DNA of 62,672 bases from Streptococcus panodentis (GCF_017884005.1 NZ_QFAY01000019.1:1-62672); one strand, 5' to 3'; positions 22,668-32,638 are shown, numbered from the stretch's first letter. The notes: generated by a model from the sequence alone, not told the origin. Numbers and translations are program-made.

Positions 22668-23390
22668 ATGCGACTAGACCACCTGCTGGCTGAGCAGAAT
22701 ATCAGCCGCAAAAGAATGAAGCAGCTGCTGCAGCGAGGCCAAATCCTTGTTGACGGCAGAGCAGCCCGCCGACTGAGCCAGAATGTTGACTGCGGTCTTC
22801 AGACTATCTGCCTAGAGGGCAAAGCTGTCCAGGGCCAGCCTCACCGTTACTGGATACTCCACAAACCGGCCGGCTATGTGACTGCCAACCGTGACACCGA
22901 GAAAGCAACCGTACTGGATTTGATAGAGGAAGACTGCAAGGAGCAGCTTTACTCAGTCGGTCGGCTGGATCGGGACACTGAAGGACTGCTGCTGCTAACA
23001 GACAACGGCCCTCTGGGATTTCAGCTGCTCCATCCTCAATACCATGTGGACAAAACCTACTATGTGGAGGTCAACGGTCCTTTAAGCCCAGATGATGTTG
23101 CCGCTTTTGCCAAAGGCATTGTTTTTTTGGACGGTACCGTCTGTCAGCCGGCACAGCTGATGATTCACTCCTCTGCCCCCTTTTTTAGCAGAGCTGCGGT
23201 CACTCTTTCTGAGGGCAAGTTTCATCAAATCAAAAAAATGTTTCTGGCTGTCGGTGTCAAAGTCATCTATCTCAAACGCACGCATTTTGCCGGCTTTAGA
23301 TTGGATACAGACTTAGCCAAAGGAAATTACCGCCCTTTGAATCAAGAAGAATTCCAGACTATTAAAAGATTTTTGGAGGAAAGTTGGTAA
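22668..23390 (+). CDS. Pseudouridine synthase, RsuA/RluB family
   Basis: The 240-residue protein has an N-terminal S4 RNA-binding domain (MRLDHLLAEQNISRKRMKQLLQRGQILVDG) and the catalytic core with the aspartate in VGRLDRDTEGLLLLTDNG (about residue 105). It modifies uridine in rRNA; by its short length and S4 domain it is likely a 16S enzyme of RsuA type, but the site is inferred. The start at 22668 was chosen because of AAAGGAGGGAGCC; an upstream frame adds ten Lys-rich residues. Confidence 0.9.
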   Translation: MRLDHLLAEQNISRKRMKQLLQRGQILVDGRAARRLSQNVDCGLQTICLEGKAVQGQPHRYWILHKPAGYVTANRDTEKATVLDLIEEDCKEQLYSVGRLDRDTEGLLLLTDNGPLGFQLLHPQYHVDKTYYVEVNGPLSPDDVAAFAKGIVFLDGTVCQPAQLMIHSSAPFFSRAAVTLSEGKFHQIKKMFLAVGVKVIYLKRTHFAGFRLDTDLAKGNYRPLNQEEFQTIKRFLEESW

Positions 23391-23540
23391 AAAAAGAGTA
23401 GGAAAGAACTCCAAACAAATCAAAAGAGTTCGCCTCCCCACCCCAGCACAGCTGCTTTAGTTATCTTTGGAGCTGAAAAAAGCCAACGAAGATGGCAATC
23501 AGCCACAGTGGCTTGCAAATCAAACAACAGAAACACAGAA

Positions 23541-23572
23541 AGCTGGGTACGCTTGTCCCAGCTTCCTTTTTA
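23541..23572. terminator. Hairpin terminator
   Basis: AGCTGGG (23541-23547) and CCCAGCT (23557-23563) form a stem followed on the plus strand by TCCTTTTT. It lies at the convergence of the pseudouridine synthase gene and the small membrane-protein gene. Confidence 0.65.
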
Positions 23573-23577
23573 GGGGA

Positions 23578-23817
23578 TTAGTACCCCAATGCATTCATAG
23601 CCATCATAAACCCTGCAACCATGTTAATTGCAGAAACAGCAATGCCGACGATATTCAGAATTTTTTCTGTATTATAATTCAAATTAGCCTCTTTTTGGTG
23701 TGAACTAGCCAGAACCAGTCCAATGATTCCTAAAACAAGTCCAATCAAAGCGAACAAAAGGCTAAAAATAACAGATAGGATACCTAAAACCAAAGAAGAT
23801 TTTTTCTTTCCCTACAT
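23578..23817 (-). pseudogene. Small two-helix membrane protein with a stop at codon 2
   Basis: The frame codes LVLGILSVIFSLLFALIGLVLG, a short polar part with NLNYNTEKILN, and a second membrane segment; it resembles DUF4190-like small membrane proteins. An ATG at 23815-23817 has a well-placed AAGGAG but is followed at once by TAG (23812-23814), after which the same frame is open: GKKKSS then TTG (23793). So either a nonsense change has hit codon 2, or translation starts at the TTG, giving 71 residues (23578-23793). The ATG-TAG pair directly behind a good ribosome site favours a damaged gene. Confidence 0.55.
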
Positions 23818-23915
23818 GTTGTAAAAACTCCTTAAATATTAATATTGGTTTATTATAACACATGAAATCTATTTTGCCTATATCCTACGATATTTTTTTT
23901 CACATTTTCTCTCCA

Positions 23916-24296
23916 TCAGCTTGTTTTTACCTTGCCATTCCAAGAATCCAGTCCATAGGAAAGAATGTAGATTTCTTTAAAACCTTGTTTTTTCAGATAC
24001 AAAGCCGCATTGGTCACGCGCTGGCCGCGGCTGTTTTCATATAAAAGAACGGCCTTATCCTTGCGAAGCGCACCGATACTATCCTTCAGCTGCTGGGAGG
24101 GAATATTGCGAGCACCCAGAATATGCTTGCGGTGATAATCCGACGGATCGCGCAGGTCAACCAGCTGCCCCTGACGAATCAGGCCTTCAAATTCCCCATT
24201 GTCCACGACTTTCGCCGCCCGACGCAGGCGGAGATAGTTAAAGCCCATCCAGCCCAGCATTCCCAAAAGCAAAGCCCACAAAATCCAAGTTACCAT
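23916..24296 (-). CDS. Rhodanese-like domain membrane protein
   Basis: The 126-residue protein has an N-terminal membrane anchor (MVTWILWALLLGMLGWMGFNYL) and a rhodanese fold (FEGLIRQGQLVDLRDPSDYHRKHILGARNIP, then the active-site loop). The loop reads LLYENSRGQR where active rhodaneses have Cys in the first position, so the sulfurtransferase Cys is missing and the protein is probably a non-catalytic member. It lies one base from yqgQ and is likely co-transcribed with it. Confidence 0.85.
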   Translation of the reverse strand: MVTWILWALLLGMLGWMGFNYLRLRRAAKVVDNGEFEGLIRQGQLVDLRDPSDYHRKHILGARNIPSQQLKDSIGALRKDKAVLLYENSRGQRVTNAALYLKKQGFKEIYILSYGLDSWNGKVKTS

Positions 24297-24297
24297 C

Positions 24298-24516
24298 TCA
24301 AGTCTCCTTTTTCTTCTCTAAATATTCTAACTCTAGCTGATGTTCTCGGCGCAGCACAGATTCCGCTGCCAGATAATCCAGCTTATCCATCAGCCCGGCA
24401 TCGTAAATTCTCTCCAGCTCAATTTTCATCATTTCGATATCGTAGAGGCGCTTGCCCATGTAGATGATAATGCCAAAACTTTTGAGAAATTGCTGAACAT
24501 CATACAGTGTTTTCAT
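24298..24516 (-). CDS. YqgQ family protein (DUF910)
   Basis: The 72-residue helical protein starts MKTLYDVQQFLKSFGIIIYMGKRLYDIEMM, matching the YqgQ/DUF910 pattern (YDVQQ.L..FG..IY.G.R..DIE.M). The family is often next to glucokinase or rhodanese genes in Firmicutes and has no proven role. It precedes the rhodanese-like gene by one base. Confidence 0.85.
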   Translation of the reverse strand: MKTLYDVQQFLKSFGIIIYMGKRLYDIEMMKIELERIYDAGLMDKLDYLAAESVLRREHQLELEYLEKKKET

Positions 24517-24652
24517 GAGCCTTATTTTATCAAATTTTCAGCCTCTTTTCAAGACAGAAAGAAAGGAGGTATGCGTCTCAGGTTTTGCCTCATTTTTTGA
24601 GAAGAATGAAGCAGAATGGTTAAGAAATGAAAGAACAGAGATTATCGCTCCC

Positions 24653-24808
24653 CGCTGGTTCGGCCGTCCCCAACATCCTAAACTCAACGGCATCCTACGG
24701 ACTGGCTTCGTTAAGGAAGCTTCAGTACGGACTTCTCGCTGGCTCCAACTGCACCAACAGCCTAAACTCAACGGCATCCTGCGGACTGGGTTCCTTAAGG
24801 GCTATAGA
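24653..24808. repeat. Tandem 84-bp repeat in the yqgQ-dps gap
   Basis: Two adjacent units start with CGCTGG at 24653 and 24737. They share CCTAAACTCAACGGCATCCT exactly (24677-24696 and 24761-24780) and CGGACTGG...TTAAGG, with about 80% match elsewhere; the second unit is incomplete. No ribosome site or known product supports the ORFs here. The rest of 24517-24859 shows nothing further. I do not recognise the family. Confidence 0.7.
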
Positions 24809-24859
24809 AAAACAGAAAGGAAGACCTGCTCCTTTCTGCTTTGCATGGATATAAGCTGT

Positions 24860-25375
24860 TTATAAGCCTGGTGCTTGGCCGATTTCTGCCGTCAGCATCC
24901 AGATGGTCTTTTCAAGGTCGGCTTTGGCTCCGACAAAGATATCATTGGTCACATCATCACCCTCTTCATCCGTTACATCCAGAGCCTTTTGGTAGAGGCC
25001 GGTCAGATAGCGGAAAATCTCAATGACACGTGTCAGGCTTTCTTCAACACTCTTGCTGAATGTCCCCTCTTTTTCTTCGATATTGCTGTGTTGGATAAAC
25101 TCCGTCAGAGTTGAGTAAGGCTTGCCGCCCAGTGTAATCAAGCGTTCGCTGACTTCGTCCAAAGTTTCATCCAAGGTTTCCATGTATTCGTCCATCTTTG
25201 GATGCCAAACCATAAAACCAGCCCCGCGCATATACCAATGCACCTGATGCAGGGCGATGTGAGCCGTATAGAGATCGGCGACAACTTGGTTGAGAATCGC
25301 CTTGGTTTTAGGTAGAGCCTTTTGGCTGCTGAAAGTTGCTACGTCCGTCACTGCTTCATTTTTTACTTGCGTCAT
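24860..25375 (-). CDS. dpr: Dps/Dpr family iron-binding ferritin
   Basis: This 171-residue four-helix protein belongs to the Dps/Dpr mini-ferritins, which form dodecamers that store iron and protect from peroxide; streptococci, lacking catalase, depend on Dpr. The inter-subunit ferroxidase site is visible in [29 protein letters not shown]. Length is normal. A PerR-type box lies just upstream (25393-25407), consistent with peroxide induction. The DNA-binding role of Dps is not implied. Confidence 0.93.
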   Translation of the reverse strand: MTQVKNEAVTDVATFSSQKALPKTKAILNQVVADLYTAHIALHQVHWYMRGAGFMVWHPKMDEYMETLDETLDEVSERLITLGGKPYSTLTEFIQHSNIEEKEGTFSKSVEESLTRVIEIFRYLTGLYQKALDVTDEEGDDVTNDIFVGAKADLEKTIWMLTAEIGQAPGL

Positions 25376-25392
25376 ATTTTTACCTCGCTTAT

Positions 25393-25407
25393 TTATAATG
25401 ATTCTAA
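25393..25407 (-). promoter_or_regulatory. PerR-type box upstream of the dpr gene
   Basis: The sequence TTATAATGATTCTAA matches the PerR/Fur consensus TTATAATNATTATAA at 14 of 15 positions. It lies 18 bases before the dpr start and overlaps a -10-like TAGAAT on the minus strand. Confidence 0.75.
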
Positions 25408-25520
25408 TCTTTATGATTATGAGTTAATTATAACCTTTCTAAATAAGAAATTCAAGTCTTTTGACTCAGAAAGTATCTTTATGAGAAAAGTTGCAAAATT
25501 TCAGAATATTCAGCGAAAAA

Positions 25521-25528
25521 TGCGAATA
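25521..25528 (+). promoter_or_regulatory. Possible ComX (SigX) box of the prepilin peptidase gene
   Basis: TGCGAATA differs at one base from the late-competence box TACGAATA. It ends only seven bases before the ATG, so a transcript from it would be leaderless or nearly so. Confidence 0.45.
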
Positions 25529-25535
25529 AATAAGT

Positions 25536-26198
25536 ATGATTCATCTATATTTTTTCTTCGTCGGCAGCAGTATCGCTTCTTTTCTGGGGCTGGTGATTGA
25601 CCGCTTCCCGGAGCGTTCAGTCATCAGACCAGCCAGTCACTGCAACCGCTGCGGGCAAAGACTGGCCCCCCGAGATTTAATCCCTATCCTCTCCCAGCTC
25701 ATCAACTGCCTGCGCTGTCGTTTCTGCAGCGGCAGGATTCCCTTGCGCTACTTGCTTTTTGAATGTGTCTTGGGCAGTCTTTTTCTGACAGCTTCATTCG
25801 GGATCCTCTCCGCCAGCCAGCTTCTGCTGCTCACTATGGGTCTGACTCTGGCAATTTACGATCAGCGGGAGCAGCAGTACCCCTTGATGATTTGGCTGAT
25901 GTTTCACCTCATCTTGACTCTGACGGCCGGCTTCAGCTGGCTGATGCTCGGCTTTTTGCTGCTGGGCCTGCTGGCCTATGTCTGGAATATGGGGATTGGC
26001 GCTGGCGACTTTCTCTTTCTGGCTTCCTGCGCTGCTATTTTCAGCCTGACAGAAATTCTCATTCTCATCCAGATTGCCTCTTTCTCCGGCCTCGCCTGCT
26101 TCTGCTTTAAACAGAAAAAAGACAGGCTGGCATTTGTGCCCTGTCTTTTGCTCGGCGTGGCGGTGCTTATTTCTTATAAGCTGCTGCTGCTTGGATAA
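25536..26198 (+). CDS. Prepilin peptidase (ComC/CilC type)
   Basis: This membrane aspartyl protease cleaves and N-methylates the pseudopilins of the competence machinery. The 220-residue protein has the zinc-type Cys pairs CNRC...CLRCRFC in the N-terminal cytoplasmic loop, about six membrane segments, and the two catalytic aspartates in [11 protein letters not shown] and [11 protein letters not shown]. Its N-terminus [26 protein letters not shown] supports the chosen start. It stands alone, divergent from dpr, and overlaps the 3' end of trpA by 32 bases in the opposite direction. Confidence 0.93.
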   Translation: MIHLYFFFVGSSIASFLGLVIDRFPERSVIRPASHCNRCGQRLAPRDLIPILSQLINCLRCRFCSGRIPLRYLLFECVLGSLFLTASFGILSASQLLLLTMGLTLAIYDQREQQYPLMIWLMFHLILTLTAGFSWLMLGFLLLGLLAYVWNMGIGAGDFLFLASCAAIFSLTEILILIQIASFSGLACFCFKQKKDRLAFVPCLLLGVAVLISYKLLLLG

Positions 26199-26946
26199 AG
26201 GCTGCGATACTGGCGTCCTTTTCATGAAGAGCTTTGACAATCTTGGATCCGACAATGACACCGTCTGAGACTTGATTGAAACGGGCAACATCCTCCAGGG
26301 TCGAAACGCCAAAGCCCGTCAGTACTGGAATCTCAGCAATATCATGGAGCTTGCTCAAGTGCTGGTCCAAATCATTGCGGTAATCACCGCTTTTTCCTGT
26401 CACACCATTGATGGCAACAGCATAGATAAAACCTTGAGCATTCTTAATCAGCTCCTGCTGGCGTGCCAGACCAGTCGTCAGACTGACCAGCGGAATCAGA
26501 GCAATGTCAGTGCCGGCAAGCTGCGGCTGGATAAAATCTTCATGCTCATGGGGCAGGTCCGGGATAATCAGCCCCTTGACCGGTGTCCCAGCCAAGTCAG
26601 CAACAAAATCCTTGAGACCGTACTGAAAAATGGGATTGAAGTAAGTCATGATAATCAAGGGCAGCTGAGTATCCACTTGCTGCAGAGCTGCGACCAGTGT
26701 CTTGGCGGAAGTATGGCGGCCTAGGCTGCGCAGGCCCGCCGCCTCAATAACTGGCCCGTCTGCAACAGGGTCTGAAAAAGGCAGGCCGATTTCAATGGCT
26801 GACACGCCCAAATCTTCCAAAAATGAAATCGTCTCTGACAAACCTGCTAAGCCTTTCTCGTGGTCGCCGGCCATGATATAGGGAACAAAAATCCCCTTGC
26901 CTGCTTTTTTGATAGCTTCTAAATGCTGAGTGAGTGTTTTAGTCAT
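26167..26946 (-). CDS. trpA: Tryptophan synthase alpha chain
   Basis: TrpA splits indole-3-glycerol phosphate and hands indole to TrpB. The 259-residue TIM-barrel protein keeps the catalytic Glu in [20 protein letters not shown] and the Asp in [10 protein letters not shown], and the phosphate loop GFGVSTLED...GVIVGSKIV. The start MTKTLTQH follows AGGAGG; it overlaps trpB by eight bases. It is the last gene of the trp operon, and its 3' end overlaps the convergent prepilin peptidase gene. Confidence 0.97.
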   Translation of the reverse strand: MTKTLTQHLEAIKKAGKGIFVPYIMAGDHEKGLAGLSETISFLEDLGVSAIEIGLPFSDPVADGPVIEAAGLRSLGRHTSAKTLVAALQQVDTQLPLIIMTYFNPIFQYGLKDFVADLAGTPVKGLIIPDLPHEHEDFIQPQLAGTDIALIPLVSLTTGLARQQELIKNAQGFIYAVAINGVTGKSGDYRNDLDQHLSKLHDIAEIPVLTGFGVSTLEDVARFNQVSDGVIVGSKIVKALHEKDASIAAFIQAAAAYKK

Positions 26947-28162
26947 GGGCACCTCCTTTTTGGGCTGCATCTGCTTCTAAACGCTCCTTAACCTGAACCA
27001 CATCCTTGTCGCCGCGGCCGGATAAGCAGACAATCATAGACTTGTCCGGTCCCAGTTCCTTAGCCAATTGCACCGCATAGGCAATGGCATGGCTGGATTC
27101 CAGAGCTGGTATGATGCCTTCGATACGGGACAGAAGCTGAAAGGCTTCCAGGGCTTCCTCATCCGTTACAGGGACATAGGTAGCCCGCTTGATCGCATTA
27201 AAGTGGGAATGTTCCGGACCGATACCCGGATAGTCCAGGCCGGCTGAGATAGAGAAGGCTTCCAGAATCTGGCCCTGCTCATCCTGGAGAACATCCATGA
27301 GAGCACCGTGGAGAACGCCCGGCCGGCCCTTGGTCAGGGTCGCAGCATGCTCGTCAGTATCCAAGCCACGGCCAGCTGCCTCTGTCCCATACATGGCAAC
27401 TGATGCATCGTTGACAAAGGGATAAAAGAGACCGATAGCGTTAGAGCCGCCGCCGACACAGGCTACTAAAGCATCCGGAAGAGCACCGGCATTCTGCTCG
27501 GCAAATTGCCGCTTGGCTTCTCTGCCAATCACACTCTGATAGTCGCGGACAATTTCTGGGAAAGGATGGGGACCCAGCGCGGACCCCATGATATAGTGGG
27601 TATCGTCCACATGAGCTACCCATGCCCGCAGGGCGGCATTGACAGCATCTTTGAGCACCCGCGACCCGTCCGTCACCGACTCGACCTTGGCTCCCAAGAG
27701 CTCCATGCGAAAAACATTGAGAGCCTGACGCTTGACATCTTCCTCGCCCATATAGATGGTGCAGTCCATGTTAAAGAGAGCTGCTGCCGTGGCCGTAGCT
27801 ACACCATGCTGGCCCGCTCCGGTCTCTGCGATGATTTTCTTCTTGCCCATGCGCTTGGCCAAAAGCACTTGGCCAAGGGCGTTGTTAATCTTATGAGCTC
27901 CGGTATGGTTGAGATCTTCTCTTTTGAGGTAGATTTTGGCTCCGCCGGCGTAGGCTGTCAGATTTTTAGCAAAGTAAAGGGGATTCTCCCGGCCGACATA
28001 CTGCCTGAGCAGCTCGTCCAGCTCTGCCTGAAAAGCCGGGTCTTTTTTGCTGTCCTGATAAGCCTGCTCCAGCTCTAAAACAGCTGTCATCAGGGTTTCG
28101 GGAACAAAGCGCCCGCCAAAATCACCGTAGAATCCTTCTTGATTGGGTTGATTATATGCCAT
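26939..28162 (-). CDS. trpB: Tryptophan synthase beta chain
   Basis: TrpB joins indole and serine with PLP. The 407-residue protein has the PLP lysine in GAHKINN (about residue 90), the catalytic Glu in AETGAGQHG, and the phosphate cup GGGSNAIG. It is the canonical TrpB in the trpEGDCFBA operon, overlapping trpF and trpA. A second TrpB paralog is encoded at 32639-33820, with GSHKLNN instead of GAHKINN. Confidence 0.98.
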   Translation of the reverse strand: MAYNQPNQEGFYGDFGGRFVPETLMTAVLELEQAYQDSKKDPAFQAELDELLRQYVGRENPLYFAKNLTAYAGGAKIYLKREDLNHTGAHKINNALGQVLLAKRMGKKKIIAETGAGQHGVATATAAALFNMDCTIYMGEEDVKRQALNVFRMELLGAKVESVTDGSRVLKDAVNAALRAWVAHVDDTHYIMGSALGPHPFPEIVRDYQSVIGREAKRQFAEQNAGALPDALVACVGGGSNAIGLFYPFVNDASVAMYGTEAAGRGLDTDEHAATLTKGRPGVLHGALMDVLQDEQGQILEAFSISAGLDYPGIGPEHSHFNAIKRATYVPVTDEEALEAFQLLSRIEGIIPALESSHAIAYAVQLAKELGPDKSMIVCLSGRGDKDVVQVKERLEADAAQKGGAHD

Positions 28163-28739
28163 GTTTCACTCTTTCTATAAATGCTTGGATTTTTGCTTTA
28201 TCCTTTCGCCCGTCTGTTTCTACACCGCTGGAAACATCCACTGCATAGGGGGAAAAGTGCTCAATTGCTGCTCCAACATTGTCTGCTGTCAGACCTCCGG
28301 CGATAAAGAAAGGCTGCTCAATCCTGCTGGTATCTGCTGTCTGCCAGTCAAAAGTCTGACCGCTGCCGGCAAGCGGAGCATCAAAGAGAATGTAGTCCGC
28401 TGCACGGCTGACCTGCCCCAGTCCCTGCTTGACCTGATAGGCCCGAATGACCGGGCGGCCAAGCTGAGGCAGCAGCGCTTCATCAAACTCCCCATGAATC
28501 TGCAGCAAATCAAGATCTGCAGCCGCCATAACAGCCTGCAGCTCTTCCAGACAGGGGGAGACAAAGACACCGACTGTTTTGACAGTTGGGGGGATGAGCT
28601 TGGACAGCTGAGCTGCCTTTTCAGGGCTGATCTGTCTGCGGCTCTCCGCAAAGACAAAGCCGATATAGTCAGCTCCGGCAGCCACAGCAGCCTGTACTGC
28701 TTCAGGACTTGACAGGCCGCAGATTTTAACTTTTGTCAA
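28152..28739 (-). CDS. trpF: Phosphoribosylanthranilate isomerase
   Basis: TrpF catalyses the Amadori rearrangement of phosphoribosylanthranilate. The 195-residue barrel protein has the N-terminal [11 protein letters not shown] with the catalytic Cys, the LLQIHGEFD region with the substrate-site residues, and the phosphate-binding [12 protein letters not shown] and [10 protein letters not shown] loops. It overlaps trpC by 14 and trpB by 11 bases. Confidence 0.97.
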   Translation of the reverse strand: MTKVKICGLSSPEAVQAAVAAGADYIGFVFAESRRQISPEKAAQLSKLIPPTVKTVGVFVSPCLEELQAVMAAADLDLLQIHGEFDEALLPQLGRPVIRAYQVKQGLGQVSRAADYILFDAPLAGSGQTFDWQTADTSRIEQPFFIAGGLTADNVGAAIEHFSPYAVDVSSGVETDGRKDKAKIQAFIERVKHGI

Positions 28740-29493
28740 CTTTCAGCTCCTTCATTCTCGCAGCTACATCTTCCGCCTGCATGAGGGCTGTTCCGACCAG
28801 AACAGCATCAAAATAAGGGGCCACCAGCTCGGCATCTGCTTTCTCAAAAATGGCTGACTCAGAAATATAAACCCTGTCAGCTTTGAAATGAGCAGACAGA
28901 CCAAGGCTGGTATTGATGTCCGTTTCAAAGGTTACTAAATTGCGGTTATTGACTCCGATGATGCGGGCTCCCAAGCGGTGGGCAGCTTCCAACTCCGTCA
29001 GATTGTGAGTCTCAACTAAGACTTCCAGACCCAGACCGACCGCAAAGTCATAGAGCTCTTTCAGCCGCTTTTCCGTTAAAGCCGCCACAATGAGAAGAAT
29101 CACTGTCGCCCCAGCATTTCTGGCCCTTACAATCTGCTTTTCATCAATGATAAAGTCCTTATTGAGGGTAGGAATGCTGACCTGATCCGAGATGTCCCGC
29201 AGATAGTCCAGACTGCCTTTGAAAAAAATTTCATCGGTCAGGACCGAAATCATAGCTGCACCGTTCTCCTCATAGATCCGGGCCTGCTGGACAATCTCCA
29301 CATCAAGATTAATATTGCCCAAGCTGGGACTGGCTTTTTTGACCTCGGCAATCAGCTGCAGCTCCTGAGGCCGGCTTTTAAGGAAATCGTAGAAAGAATA
29401 GGTTTGGCGCAGGGGCTGCAGCTCTTCATAGGCCATGGCAGCCACTTCTGCTTCCTTCTGTCTGAGAATGGTCGGGAGAAATTCTTTGTTCAT
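28726..29493 (-). CDS. trpC: Indole-3-glycerol phosphate synthase
   Basis: TrpC closes the indole ring. The 255-residue protein has the family signature [13 protein letters not shown] (catalytic Lys), the TLNKDFIID lysine, the [27 protein letters not shown] segment and the SESAI phosphate loop. Length is typical. It overlaps trpD by four bases (ATGA). Confidence 0.98.
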   Translation of the reverse strand: MNKEFLPTILRQKEAEVAAMAYEELQPLRQTYSFYDFLKSRPQELQLIAEVKKASPSLGNINLDVEIVQQARIYEENGAAMISVLTDEIFFKGSLDYLRDISDQVSIPTLNKDFIIDEKQIVRARNAGATVILLIVAALTEKRLKELYDFAVGLGLEVLVETHNLTELEAAHRLGARIIGVNNRNLVTFETDINTSLGLSAHFKADRVYISESAIFEKADAELVAPYFDAVLVGTALMQAEDVAARMKELKVDKS

Positions 29494-30494
29494 TTTTGAT
29501 ACTCCTGCAGTTTTTTCAGCTTTTCATAGGCAGCGCCGCTGGCAAGAACCTCACGCGCCAGAGCAATCCCTTCTTTGATAGAGGCCGTTTTGCCATTGGC
29601 ATAAAAACCCAGACCGGCATTGAGGACGGTCATTTCCAGGCAGGGTCCTGCCTGATTCTGCAGAACAGAGAGCAGAATGGCTGCATTTTCCTGAGCGTCT
29701 CCGCCGCGAACAGCTTCCAGCGGAAGGCGGGCCATGCCCACATCTTCCGGAGTAAAACTGGCCAGCTGGATCCTCCCCTTTTCCAGCAGGGCATACTGGG
29801 TCGGACCACTCAGACCGGCTTCGTCCAGTCCATCCGGCCCTGATACGACCAGAGCCCGCTTGCGGCCCATATTTTTCAATACCTGAGACGTGCTTTCCAG
29901 CATATCCGGCCGGCTGGTTCCCAAGAGCTGGGTTTCCAAATCCATGGGATGAATCAGCGGGCCGGTCAGGTTCATGATAGTCGGGATGCCGAGGCTGAGG
30001 CGGGCCGGCATGATATACTTCATGGCTGGATGCATATTTTTGGCAAAGAGAAAGACAATCCCGGCCTCTTCCAGCACCTGAGCCAGCTGATTCGGCGCCA
30101 AATCCAGATTGATGCCCAGAGCCTCCAGCACATCGGCCGAACCTGACTTGGAAGAAATGGAGCGGTTGCCGTGCTTAGCCATAGGGATACCGCCTCCTGC
30201 CAAAACAAAGGCTGCCGTTGTCGAAACATTAAAGGAAAAAGACCTGTCACCGCCGGTGCCGCAGTTATCCATAGCATTAGCAATCGAGGCCGGAATATGC
30301 TGGGCATGCTCCCGCATAACCTGAGCCAGAGCGGTCCTTTCCTCCACCGTCTCCCCTTTCATTTTCAAGCCCAAAAGAAAGGCTGCAATCTGCGCTTCCG
30401 ACACCTGACCAGTCACGATATCCTCAATCACTCCGGCCATCTCCTGGCCGGTCAGATCTTTAAAATCTGCTATTTTGGCAATTATTTCTTTCAT
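29490..30494 (-). CDS. trpD: Anthranilate phosphoribosyltransferase
   Basis: TrpD transfers phosphoribosyl from PRPP to anthranilate. The 334-residue protein has the PRPP-binding [17 protein letters not shown] motif (about 75-92) and [21 protein letters not shown]. It overlaps trpG and trpC by four bases each. Confidence 0.98.
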   Translation of the reverse strand: MKEIIAKIADFKDLTGQEMAGVIEDIVTGQVSEAQIAAFLLGLKMKGETVEERTALAQVMREHAQHIPASIANAMDNCGTGGDRSFSFNVSTTAAFVLAGGGIPMAKHGNRSISSKSGSADVLEALGINLDLAPNQLAQVLEEAGIVFLFAKNMHPAMKYIMPARLSLGIPTIMNLTGPLIHPMDLETQLLGTSRPDMLESTSQVLKNMGRKRALVVSGPDGLDEAGLSGPTQYALLEKGRIQLASFTPEDVGMARLPLEAVRGGDAQENAAILLSVLQNQAGPCLEMTVLNAGLGFYANGKTASIKEGIALAREVLASGAAYEKLKKLQEYQK

Positions 30495-31069
30495 CGTTTT
30501 TCCCCCTCTTTGACCAAATCAATAAAATTCTTAATCGACAAGAGTCCATCGGGCGTGCCGATACTTTCCGGATGATACTGAAAACCGTAAATCGGCCGGC
30601 TCCTGTGCTGAATAGCCATAACAGCCCCATCATCTGCTGCCCTAGCAGTCACTTCAAAGTCCTCCGGCATTTCCTCAATCAGAATCGAATGATAGCGCAT
30701 AATCGGCCGGCCCTTGTCAACTCCCCTGTAAAGCGGAGAGGGCTTTTCAAAATGCAGCTGACTCTGCTTGCCGTGCATGACCTTGGGCGCCAGCCCCAAG
30801 GTTCCTCCGAAAACCTCAGCAATAGCCTGATGGCCCAAACAAATCCCTAATATCGGCTTCTGATCTGCAAAATCACGGATGATGTCTTCCGTTCTGCCCG
30901 CGTCAGCCGGCCAGCCGGGACCGGGAGACAGGACCAGCGCCTGGGCTTTTTCCGCCGCCTGATAGAGATTTGCATCATCATTGCGCAGTACCTGAACTTC
31001 CGCATAGGTCCCGATATACTGGGCCAGATTATAGGTAAAGGAATCATAATTATCAATCAGTAAAATCAT
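30491..31069 (-). CDS. trpG: Anthranilate synthase glutaminase subunit
   Basis: TrpG supplies ammonia from glutamine to TrpE. The 192-residue class I amidotransferase has the catalytic Cys in [14 protein letters not shown] (about residue 82), and the His/Glu pair in [10 protein letters not shown]. It overlaps trpE and trpD by four bases, a sign of tight coupling. Confidence 0.97.
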   Translation of the reverse strand: MILLIDNYDSFTYNLAQYIGTYAEVQVLRNDDANLYQAAEKAQALVLSPGPGWPADAGRTEDIIRDFADQKPILGICLGHQAIAEVFGGTLGLAPKVMHGKQSQLHFEKPSPLYRGVDKGRPIMRYHSILIEEMPEDFEVTARAADDGAVMAIQHRSRPIYGFQYHPESIGTPDGLLSIKNFIDLVKEGEKR

Positions 31070-32427
31070 TGAGTATCTCCTATCTTGGTCATGGACTTGG
31101 CCTTGTTGATGGTCTCCTGGTATTCTTTAGCTGGGACAGAATCATAGACAATGCCTGCTCCCGCCTGCACATAAGCTCTGCCATTTTTCAAAATCATGGT
31201 CCGAATGGCAATGGCAAAATCCATGTCCCCTGTCGCAGACAGGTAGCCAATCGCTCCTGCATAGACACCCCGCTTTTCCTGCTCCAGCTGGTAGATCCGC
31301 TTCATAGCCCGAATCTTGGGCGCGCCTGAAACGGTGCCGGCCGGCAGGGTAGACTTGAGGGCATCCATGGCCGTCAGATGCGGCAGCAGCCGCCCCTTGA
31401 CGACACTGGTCAGGTGCATGACATAGCGGAAATGCTCCACTTCCATGTACTTGGTCAGCTGCACACTGCCAATCTGAGCAATCTTTCCGATGTCATTGCG
31501 GCCCAGATCCACCAGCATGCGGTGCTCAGCGACCTCCTTTTCATCCGCCAGCAAATCGGCTGCCAATTCCTTGTCCGCCAGCTCATCAGCCCCGCGGGGA
31601 CGGGTACCGGCAATCGGATTGGTCGTCACACGCCCTTCCTTGACAGACACCAGACTTTCTGGGCTGGCCCCGATAATCTGATAGTCCCCAAAATCATAGA
31701 AATAAAGATAATTGGACGGATTGGTCACCCGCAGATTGCGGTAATAGTCCAGAGGATTGCCTGAAAAAGCAGCTGAGAAACGCTGGCTGAGCACGCACTG
31801 GAACATATCGCCCTGCCGAATCAAGCTCCGGGCTTCTTCCACCATTTTTTCGAAGCTATCCTGCTCCAAATGGCTCTGAAAATGCAGGCTGGACAGCTCT
31901 AAGGGCGAAAATTCATTTGCTGCCGGCTGCTGCAGCTCGGTCAGGATTCGGTCCAGACTGTCCGCCAGATCCGCCTCTGTCCGCTGACTGTAGAGCGCTT
32001 CTTCCACCAGATGAATCTTTTCCTTTTTATGGTCAAAAATCATGCAGCTTTCATAGACAAAAAAGTGCATATCCGGCGTTCCAATCAGGTCAGCTGGAAT
32101 CTGACCAATCTCTTCATAAAGGGAAATCATATCATATCCGACAAAACCGATAGCCCCGCCGCCAAAAGGCAGCTCGCTGTCATGGTCTTTCTTGACTGTC
32201 AGCCGGTGAAGGTAGTCCAGTGGATCTTCATCCACAAAACGGCCATTTTCCAGCAGCCGGCCTTCTTCATACTTGACTTCAAAGACAGGATTGTAGGCCA
32301 CAATGGAAAAGCGGGCCGTTTCCGTATCGCGGGGAATGCTCTCCAAAATGACCTTATGGTCTCCCCTTATCCTCATATAAGCAAGAATGGGGGATAAAAT
32401 ATCAGCTGGTAAAACTTTTTCCATCAT
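31066..32427 (-). CDS. trpE: Anthranilate synthase component I
   Basis: TrpE turns chorismate to anthranilate. The 453-residue protein has the chorismate-binding core (GASPESLVSVKEGRVTTNPIAGTRPRG, then AEHRMLVDLGRNDIGKIA and TLPAGTVSGAPKIRAM). The N-terminal feedback domain is present, with the inhibitor-site Ser in VILESIP. Two ATG codons open the frame (MMEK); the first is used here. A BOX-like element lies between it and the trpB paralog upstream; no separate promoter or T-box is seen, so it is probably read from the Trp T-box promoter at 34.1 kb. Confidence 0.97.
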   Translation of the reverse strand: MMEKVLPADILSPILAYMRIRGDHKVILESIPRDTETARFSIVAYNPVFEVKYEEGRLLENGRFVDEDPLDYLHRLTVKKDHDSELPFGGGAIGFVGYDMISLYEEIGQIPADLIGTPDMHFFVYESCMIFDHKKEKIHLVEEALYSQRTEADLADSLDRILTELQQPAANEFSPLELSSLHFQSHLEQDSFEKMVEEARSLIRQGDMFQCVLSQRFSAAFSGNPLDYYRNLRVTNPSNYLYFYDFGDYQIIGASPESLVSVKEGRVTTNPIAGTRPRGADELADKELAADLLADEKEVAEHRMLVDLGRNDIGKIAQIGSVQLTKYMEVEHFRYVMHLTSVVKGRLLPHLTAMDALKSTLPAGTVSGAPKIRAMKRIYQLEQEKRGVYAGAIGYLSATGDMDFAIAIRTMILKNGRAYVQAGAGIVYDSVPAKEYQETINKAKSMTKIGDTQ

Positions 32428-32504
32428 CTTTCCTTTCTAGATTCAGAAGATCTCTTTTCTGAGAGGATTGTCCTATCTGACATTTGCCTTTCAGCTCATG
32501 TCCT

Positions 32505-32638
32505 ACTCAAGTAAAGCAGGCAGCCGCAGACAGCTCAAAGCACTGCTTTGAGGTTGCGAATAGAGCTTCCGTGAGGAAGTCTCAAAAGTAGGGCAAGGCA
32601 AGCTAACAAAGTAATAAAAGATCAACTAAATGACGATA
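32505..32638 (-). repeat. BOX-like element, copy B
   Basis: From CAGGCAGCCGCAGACAGC to AACTAAATGACGATA this matches copy A almost base for base, including the hairpins CTCAAAGC-ACT-GCTTTGAG and CTTCC-GTGA-GGAAG. Its right end abuts the stop codon of the trpB paralog (TAA at 32639-32641). It lies inside the presumed trp transcription unit. Confidence 0.85.

Noticed and set aside
24538..24854. Overlapping frames of 75-79 codons on both strands across the 84-base tandem repeat
   Set aside because: No ribosome site; apparent internal repeats come from the DNA repeat.
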